The notes below the pieces were generated by a model. That model had not been told where the DNA came from and made no database searches. It worked only from the letters and a program-made list of their open reading frames with translations. A DNA stretch of 9,545 bases, from the NCBI GenBank assembly GCA_964454795.1, contig CAYVUM010000122.1:1-9545 (forward strand). Direction: 5' to 3'. This DNA is from CAYVUM01 sp964454795 (GTDB lineage: Bacteria; Pseudomonadota; Alphaproteobacteria; Rhodospirillales; Defluviicoccaceae). Positions within the stretch are counted from its first letter, which is position 1. Every line of letters starts with the position of its first letter. The position numbers and the translations under genes were made by a program. Positions 5,537-9,545 of this stretch are shown in pieces.

Positions 5537-6442
5537 TCAGCGGGCGGCCTTGCCGGTGCTGCCGCCGGTGGTCGCCGGCGCTTCCCCGGCGCCGGAGCCG
5601 GCAGCGGCCTGGGCTTTCGCGGCCGGGCTCACCCCGAAGCAGTGATCGAGGGTCGGGAAGCGCCGGGCGCGGACGTCCTCGGCATAGGCGCGGGCGGCGT
5701 CGGCGATGCCCTGGCCGAGTTCGGCATAGCGCTTGACGAAGCGGGGCTTGAAGCCGCTGAACAGGCCGGTCAGGTCTTCGGTGACCAGGATCTGGCCGTC
5801 GCAGGCCGGCGAGGCGCCGATGCCGATGGTCGGGATGGCGATTTCGGAGGTGATCCGCCGCGCCAGGGCCTCGACAGTGCCCTCGATCACGGTGGCGAAG
5901 GCGCCCGCCTGCTCGACGGCGTGGGCGTCCTCGACGACCCCCTCGAATTCCTTGTCCTCGCGCCCCAGTGAGCGGAAGCCGCCGGCGGTGTTCACCGATT
6001 GTGGCAGCAGGCCGATGTGGGCGAACACCGGAATGCCGCGGTCGACGAGGAAGCGGATGGTCTCGGCCATCTCCACCCCGCCTTCCAGCTTCACCCCGGC
6101 GCAGCCCACGTCCTTCATCACCCGGGCGGCGTTGCGGAACGCCTGCTGCGGGCTTTCCTGATAGGTTCCGAACGGCATGTCGACGATGACGCAGGCCTTG
6201 CGGGCGCCGCGCATCACCGCTTGGCCGTGGGCGATCATCATCTCCAGGGTGACGCCGAGCGTCGAATCCATGCCGTAGAGGACCATGCCTAAGGAATCGC
6301 CGACCAGGAGCAGGTCCACGTGCTCATCGAGGAGCACGGCGGTGAGCGACGTATAGGCGGTCAGGCAGACGATCGGCTCAGCGCCTTTGCGCGCCCGGAT
6401 GTCCGGGACCGTGACTTTCTTCCACTGCGTGTGAACGCTCAT
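5537..6442 (-). CDS. panB: 3-methyl-2-oxobutanoate hydroxymethyltransferase (ketopantoate hydroxymethyltransferase)
   Basis: Transfers a hydroxymethyl group from 5,10-methylene-tetrahydrofolate to alpha-ketoisovalerate, giving ketopantoate, the first committed step to pantothenate. The protein is 301 residues from the ATG at 6442. Residues matching the known E. coli active site are present: Asp49 (VGDS) and Asp88 (VDMPF) as metal ligands, Lys118 and Glu120 (KLEGG), and catalytic Glu187 (VIEGT). HIGLLPQSVN (142-151) and CDGQILVTED (214-223) are further signatures. GIGAS replaces the common GIGAG. The last 30 residues or so are Ala/Gly/Ser/Thr-rich and look like a disordered extension beyond the usual end. 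The start is set by GGAGGGAGA just upstream. The frame stays open to 6673, but that added sequence is Arg/Cys-rich and unlike the family. The gene is transcribed divergently from the dCTP deaminase. Confidence 0.96.
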   Translation of the reverse strand: MSVHTQWKKVTVPDIRARKGAEPIVCLTAYTSLTAVLLDEHVDLLLVGDSLGMVLYGMDSTLGVTLEMMIAHGQAVMRGARKACVIVDMPFGTYQESPQQAFRNAARVMKDVGCAGVKLEGGVEMAETIRFLVDRGIPVFAHIGLLPQSVNTAGGFRSLGREDKEFEGVVEDAHAVEQAGAFATVIEGTVEALARRITSEIAIPTIGIGASPACDGQILVTEDLTGLFSGFKPRFVKRYAELGQGIADAARAYAEDVRARRFPTLDHCFGVSPAAKAQAAAGSGAGEAPATTGGSTGKAAR

Positions 6443-6450
6443 GGACGCTT

Positions 6451-6459
6451 TCTCCCTCC
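6451..6459 (-). promoter_or_regulatory. ribosome-binding site of panB
   Basis: Minus-strand GGAGGGAGA lies eight bases before the ATG at 6442 (measured from its downstream end). It decides the panB start against the much longer open frame. Confidence 0.7.
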
Positions 6460-6477
6460 AGACGGGAACGCACGACT

Positions 6478-6527
6478 GTTGCATTTGCCTGCTCGCCGGG
6501 CAACCGCAAATTCGCACATGCAGCAAC
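6478..6527 (-). promoter_or_regulatory. structured element in the panB leader (bulged 11-bp stem)
   Basis: GTTGCATTTGC (plus 6478-6488) is complementary to GCAAAT (6506-6511) together with GCAAC (6523-6527). This gives an 11-bp stem with an 11-nt one-sided bulge and a 17-nt loop. An alternative hairpin (TTGCC 6485-6489 with GGCAA 6499-6503) is mutually exclusive with it. The element lies about 35-85 bases upstream of the panB ATG, so it would be in the mRNA leader. A 'pan' RNA motif is known upstream of pantothenate genes in other bacteria, but I cannot show that this belongs to it. Confidence 0.3.
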
Positions 6528-6569
6528 GCGTCGAGGACATGGGAAAGCCCCCTGGCGATGCAAGGGACG

Positions 6570-6606
6570 GGCGCCGGGATTTTTGCACTTTTGTGAAACC
6601 GGCGCC
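6570..6606. promoter_or_regulatory. long inverted repeat in the panB / dCTP deaminase intergenic region
   Basis: GGCGCCGG (6570-6577) pairs perfectly with CCGGCGCC (6599-6606). Inside the 21-nt AT-rich loop is a second dyad, TTTGCAC-TTTT-GTGAAA. The outer stem could be an RNA hairpin in a panB leader, and the inner dyad resembles an operator. No -10/-35 pair convincing enough to annotate was found in this intergenic region for either gene. Confidence 0.35.
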
Positions 6607-6703
6607 TGCACTCGCACCGGGCCCTGTTGCTCATGCGCAAAGCGTGGTTTAAGTGGAGGCTACCGATTTCCACACAATTGTTGGGTGTTTAGGGCCAATC
6701 CTG

Positions 6704-7831
6704 GTGAGCGACCATCCATCGACCCCGCCGGGACGCTCCCACGGAATCCTGCCGTCCCAGGATCTCCGGGAGCTGGTCGCCAGCGCTGCGCTGACCGCCG
6801 CCGCACCCATCACCGAGGATCAGATTCAGCCGGCCAGCCTCGACCTCCGTCTGGGCGAGGTCGCCTGGCGGGTCCGCGCCGGCTTCCTGCCCGGCGCCCG
6901 TGCCACGGTGATGGAGGGCGTGGAGGCCGTCGGGATGCACCGGCTGAGCCTTGCCGAGACAGCGGTGCTGGAACGGGGCTGCGTTTATATTATTCCGCTG
7001 GTCGAGCGGCTGCAGCTGCCACCGGGAGTTTCCGGGGCCGCCAACCCGAAAAGTTCCACGGGCCGCCTCGATCTGTTCACCCGGCTGATCGCCGACTACG
7101 CCAGTGAGTTCGACGAAATCCCGGCCGGCTACGACGGGCCGCTGTATGCGGAAGTGAGTCCGCGCACGTTCAGCGTGGTGGTGCAGAGCGGCATGCGGCT
7201 GAACCAGTTGCGCCTGCGCCGCGGCGGCCGCCGGGGCAGCGACACCGCGCTCAAGCGGCTGTTCCGCAACGTCCGGCTGGTCGACGCCCCGGGGGGCAGC
7301 GGCCAGATCCAGCGCGGCCTCGCGATCAGCGTCGATCTCAGCCCGGCCGGCGACCAGCTCGTCGGCTGGCGGGCCCGCCGCCACACCGACCTGGTCGACT
7401 TGAGCCGCATCGACCACTATGAGGCCACCGACTTCTGGGAGCCGGTGCGCCCCGATCGCACCGGCGCGGTGGTGCTCAACCCGGGCGACTTTTACATCCT
7501 CGCCTCCAAAGAAGCGGTCACCGTGCCGCCGGACCATGCCGCGGAGATGCGCGCCTATGACACCCGGGTCGGCGAGTTCCGGGTCCACTACGCCGGGTTC
7601 TTCGATCCCGGTTTCGGCTACGCCGATTGTGGCGGCGCCGGCTCGCGGGCGGTGCTGGAGGTGCGTTCCTTCGAGGTTCCGTTCATCGTCCGCGATGGTC
7701 AGCGGATCGGACGGCTGGTCTACGAGCCGCTGACCGCGCGGCCCGACAAGCTGTACGGACTCCAGATCGGCTCGTCCTACCAGCGCCAGGGCCTGATGCT
7801 GGCCAAGCAGTTCCGGCGGTCGGTGGCCTGA
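6704..7831 (+). CDS. dcd: 2'-deoxycytidine 5'-triphosphate deaminase, two-domain long form
   Basis: Deaminates dCTP to dUTP, the main source of dUMP for dTMP synthesis. The long form, about 375 residues here, is a tandem of two Dcd/dUTPase-fold domains and is typical of alphaproteobacteria. Single-domain Dcd is about 190 residues. In domain 1, IQPASLDLRLG (41-51) and NPKSSTGRLDL (114-124) match nucleotide-binding motifs, followed by EVSPRTFSVVV (150-160). In domain 2, GDFYILASKE (261-270), DPGFGY (301-306), AVLEV with a candidate catalytic Glu (316-320) and IGRLVYEP (335-342) follow the canonical Dcd order. The GTG at 6704 has AGGG nine bases upstream, and the family usually begins shortly before the GILP motif, so it is preferred. 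A GTG at 6653 would add 17 residues but lacks a ribosome-binding site. The gene is divergent from panB. Confidence 0.9.
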   Translation: MSDHPSTPPGRSHGILPSQDLRELVASAALTAAAPITEDQIQPASLDLRLGEVAWRVRAGFLPGARATVMEGVEAVGMHRLSLAETAVLERGCVYIIPLVERLQLPPGVSGAANPKSSTGRLDLFTRLIADYASEFDEIPAGYDGPLYAEVSPRTFSVVVQSGMRLNQLRLRRGGRRGSDTALKRLFRNVRLVDAPGGSGQIQRGLAISVDLSPAGDQLVGWRARRHTDLVDLSRIDHYEATDFWEPVRPDRTGAVVLNPGDFYILASKEAVTVPPDHAAEMRAYDTRVGEFRVHYAGFFDPGFGYADCGGAGSRAVLEVRSFEVPFIVRDGQRIGRLVYEPLTARPDKLYGLQIGSSYQRQGLMLAKQFRRSVA

Positions 7832-8089
7832 CCGCGTTCTTCACGCCGTTTGTGAATGCCGTCGGCCCTTCGAACCGCCCTGACTGACTGGCCGGCGGGA
7901 CGATCCGGGTCGCGAAGTGAAGCCCATGCGCAAGAACCTGTTTTCGATGCGAGCCGCGAACATTAGTCTTCGCGTATGTAATCGATGTATAAGATGATAT
8001 TTGCGGCGATTTTTGATCCACAGGGAAAGGACCTGGAGCGCCGGGGTAAATTTCATCCTAATTCAGGGGCGGAGGTCATAATCTCGTAA

Positions 8090-8245
8090 GCTTTGCCTGC
8101 TACTGCCAGGACCTGAAGGTTTCCCCAACCCTTCCGTTCGTCAGACGTTGGCGGGTGCGGAAAACCTGCGCGTTGGCCGGACGTGCCAATGTCGACGACC
8201 GCGCGTCTTTTTTAGGACCCGTCACCGCGGCGGGTCCTTTTTTTT
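8090..8245 (+). ncRNA. candidate small RNA ending at an intrinsic terminator
   Basis: The only plus-strand terminator here lies more than 380 bases past dcd and ahead of no plus-strand gene, so it may end an independent transcript. Two copies of CGTTGGC (8146-8152 and 8171-8177) can each pair with GCCAATG (8185-8191). The first extends to a 9-bp stem, 8144-8152 with 8185-8193. The pairings are mutually exclusive. A separate GAAGG/CCTTC hairpin lies near 8114-8134. The 5' end is a guess, as no clear promoter was found. A long dcd 3' UTR is the main alternative. Confidence 0.25.
8214..8245 (+). terminator. intrinsic (Rho-independent) terminator
   Basis: AGGACCCG (8214-8221) pairs perfectly with CGGGTCCT (8231-8238) around a 9-nt loop. 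Eight consecutive T run from 8238 to 8245. A second T-run (8208-8213) precedes the stem. On the minus strand the hairpin is followed by A residues, so it should work only for plus-strand transcripts and not for the facing mutase gene. Confidence 0.85.
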
Positions 8246-8361
8246 CAGGGCCGGGGCCGGGTCCCGGAACGGCGATCGCTGTCGGGAGACAGCCGCGTCT
8301 CCGTTCGCAGAAACGGCTGTCCCTCGTCCTGACTGAAAGGGGCCCCGCCGGGCGGCGACGC

Positions 8362-9545
8362 TCAGGCGGCTTCCCGGGGGGTCCCGGCGACCACGTCGAG
8401 GATATCGCTCATGATCGCGTTCAGGTCGAAATCCTTCGGCGTATAGACCCGGGCGACCCCGGCCTTGCGCAGCAGCTCGGCGTCCTCCGCGGGAATGATG
8501 CCGCCGATCACCACCGGCACATCACCGAGGTCGGCGGCGCGCAGCCGCTCCATGATCTCCTGCACCAGTGGCACGTGGGAGCCGGAGAGGATCGACAGCC
8601 CGATCACGTGCACGCCCTCCTCCAGCGCCGCATCGACGATCTGCTGCGGGGTCAGGCGGATGCCCTCGTAGACGATTTCCATGCCGGCATCGCGGCCGCG
8701 GAGCGCGATCTGCTCAGCGCCGTTGGAGTGGCCGTCGAGCCCGGGCTTGCCAACCAGCATCTTGATCCGCCGGCCGAACTGCTTGGCGAGGGCGTCGGCC
8801 TTGCCGCGGATCGACTGCAGGGCGGCGACGTCGCGGGAGGCGGCAGCCTGGCTAACCCCGGTGGGTGCGCGGTACTCGCCGAAAATCTCCCGCAGGGTTC
8901 CTGCCCATTCACCGGTGGTAACGCCGGCGTGGGCACAGGCGATCGACGGTTCCATGATGTTCCGGCCCTCGCGGGCCGCCGCCGCGAGTTCGGCGATGGC
9001 CGCCTCGACGCGGCCCTGATCGCGGCTTTCGCGCCACGCCTGCAGGCTGGCGATCTGCTCGGCTTCGGCGCGGGGATCGACGGTGAAGATCTGATCCTCA
9101 CCGGTGCCGAGCGGCGACGGTTCGGCGTCGGCGAACTTGTTAACCCCGACGACGATCTGCTCCCCGGATTCGATGCCGGCGAGGCGGGTGGCGTTGGACT
9201 CGACCAGCCGCTGCTTCATGTAGCTGGATTCAACCGCCGCGACGGCGCCCCCCAGGTCATCCACGCGCTTCAGCTCCTCGCGCGCCAGATGCTTCAGCTC
9301 CTCCACCTTTTCGGCCACTGCCCGTGAGCCGTCGAACAGGTCGGCATATTCGAGCAGGTCGGTCTCTTAGGCGACGATCTGTTGCAGACGCAGTGACCAC
9401 TGCTGATCCCAGGGCCGGGGCAGGCCGAGGGCCTCGTTCCAGGCGGGCAGTTGGCCCGCCCGGGCGCGGGCACTCTTCGAGAGCACCACCGCCAGCATCT
9501 CGATGAGGATGCGGTAGACGTTGTTCTCCGGCTGCTGCTCGGTGA
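8362..9545 (-). pseudogene. meaA: ethylmalonyl-CoA mutase, C-terminal part, interrupted by an in-frame TAA and cut by the window edge
   Basis: Coenzyme-B12-dependent mutase that interconverts ethylmalonyl-CoA and methylsuccinyl-CoA in the ethylmalonyl-CoA pathway for acetyl-CoA assimilation. The C-terminal B12-binding domain is complete. It has DGHSNG (codons at 8736-8719) with the cobalt-ligating His, then LSILSGSH, VVIGGIIP and the ending YTPKDFDLNAIM. EPSPL, VDPRAEAEQIA and MEPSIACAHAGVTTGEWA belong to the end of the mutase barrel. The YEGIRLTP and PKDFDLN signatures favour ethylmalonyl- over methylmalonyl-CoA mutase. Upstream, 9370-9545 continues in the same frame with family-like sequence (NNVYRILIEMLAVVLSKSA; WDQQWSLRLQQIVA). 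A TAA at 9369-9367 replaces the Tyr expected in QQIxAYETDLLEY. The open frame after the stop could restart at a GTG at 9318 (318 residues), but that would begin inside the catalytic barrel. The gene may be a true pseudogene, carry a sequencing error, or be read through. Confidence 0.85.
9367..9369 (-). other. in-frame TAA nonsense codon in the B12-mutase gene
   Basis: Minus-strand codons run GTC GCC TAA GAG ACC GAC CTG CTC GAA, giving Val-Ala-stop-Glu-Thr-Asp-Leu-Leu-Glu. The frame is open on both sides and family-like, so the defect is a single codon, most simply TAC to TAA, and not a frameshift. Confidence 0.9.

Larger units (their letters stand above)
7832..8361. other. gene-free interval between dcd and the B12-mutase gene
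   Basis: About 530 bases with no convincing protein gene. The part 7950-8090 is clearly AT-richer than its neighbours and includes an inverted repeat CGCGAA/TTCGCG (7955-7960 and 7969-7974). The right half holds repeated CGTTGGC elements and a strong plus-strand terminator. No tRNA T-loop and acceptor combination was found. Confidence 0.5.

Noticed and set aside
4366..5736. Plus-strand open frame of 456 codons across panC and the start of the panB end
   Set aside because: It overlaps two secure minus-strand enzymes and has Arg/Pro/Gly-rich translation without motifs.
6443..6673. N-terminal extension of panB to a start at 6673
   Set aside because: The extra 77 residues are Arg/Cys-rich and unlike the family, while a good ribosome-binding site precedes the ATG at 6442.
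7985..8089. A 34-codon plus-strand frame beginning MYKMIFAAIF
   Set aside because: No ribosome-binding site, codon use unlike the neighbouring genes, and no family resemblance. It lies in an AT-richer island where chance starts are common.
8155..9327. Plus-strand open frame of 390 codons opposite the B12-mutase gene
   Set aside because: It runs through the intrinsic terminator and mirrors the conserved mutase frame, so it is a GC-driven shadow.

Overview
The window comes from a GC-rich bacterium and most likely an alphaproteobacterium. The evidence is the long two-domain form of dCTP deaminase, a vitamin-B12-dependent mutase of the ethylmalonyl-CoA type, separate panB and panC genes, and strong G/C preference at third codon positions. 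No rRNA, tRNA, insertion sequence, integrase or CRISPR array was seen, so the lineage call rests on gene families only.

Layout, left to right. (1) 1-623, plus: the 3' part of an alpha/beta hydrolase with a complete catalytic triad. (2) About 923-2197, plus: a hydrophobic membrane protein of the DUF1576 type with a visible internal duplication, preceded by a compound hairpin. (3) 2198-2763: a gene-free stretch with a REP-like palindrome, a nested hairpin and the terminator of the next gene. (4) 2764-3762, minus: a secreted PEP-CTERM (VPxPA-type) protein. Its promoter region, 3763-4100, carries a near-consensus sigma-54 (-24/-12) promoter and two families of repeated boxes upstream of it. (5) 4100-4536: no convincing gene. 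(6) 4579-6442, minus: panB followed by panC, the first committed steps to pantothenate and coenzyme A. panC ends inside a three-copy 19-bp tandem repeat, and panB has a structured leader. (7) About 6704-7831, plus and divergent from panB: a two-domain dCTP deaminase, which supplies dUTP for dTMP synthesis. (8) 7832-8361: a gene-free stretch, locally AT-richer, ending in a strong plus-strand intrinsic terminator that may end a small RNA. (9) 8362-9545, minus: the C-terminal half of an ethylmalonyl-CoA mutase (meaA/ecm) that runs off the window and is interrupted by an in-frame TAA.

The genes look like ordinary chromosomal housekeeping (CoA precursor, nucleotide and C2/acyl-CoA metabolism) next to a surface-protein gene under specialised control. 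No multi-gene defence or mobile system is visible. The items most worth a second look are the nonsense codon in the B12 mutase, the sigma-54 control region of the PEP-CTERM gene, the possible small RNA before 8245, the panC-end tandem repeat, and the duplicated DUF1576 membrane protein.
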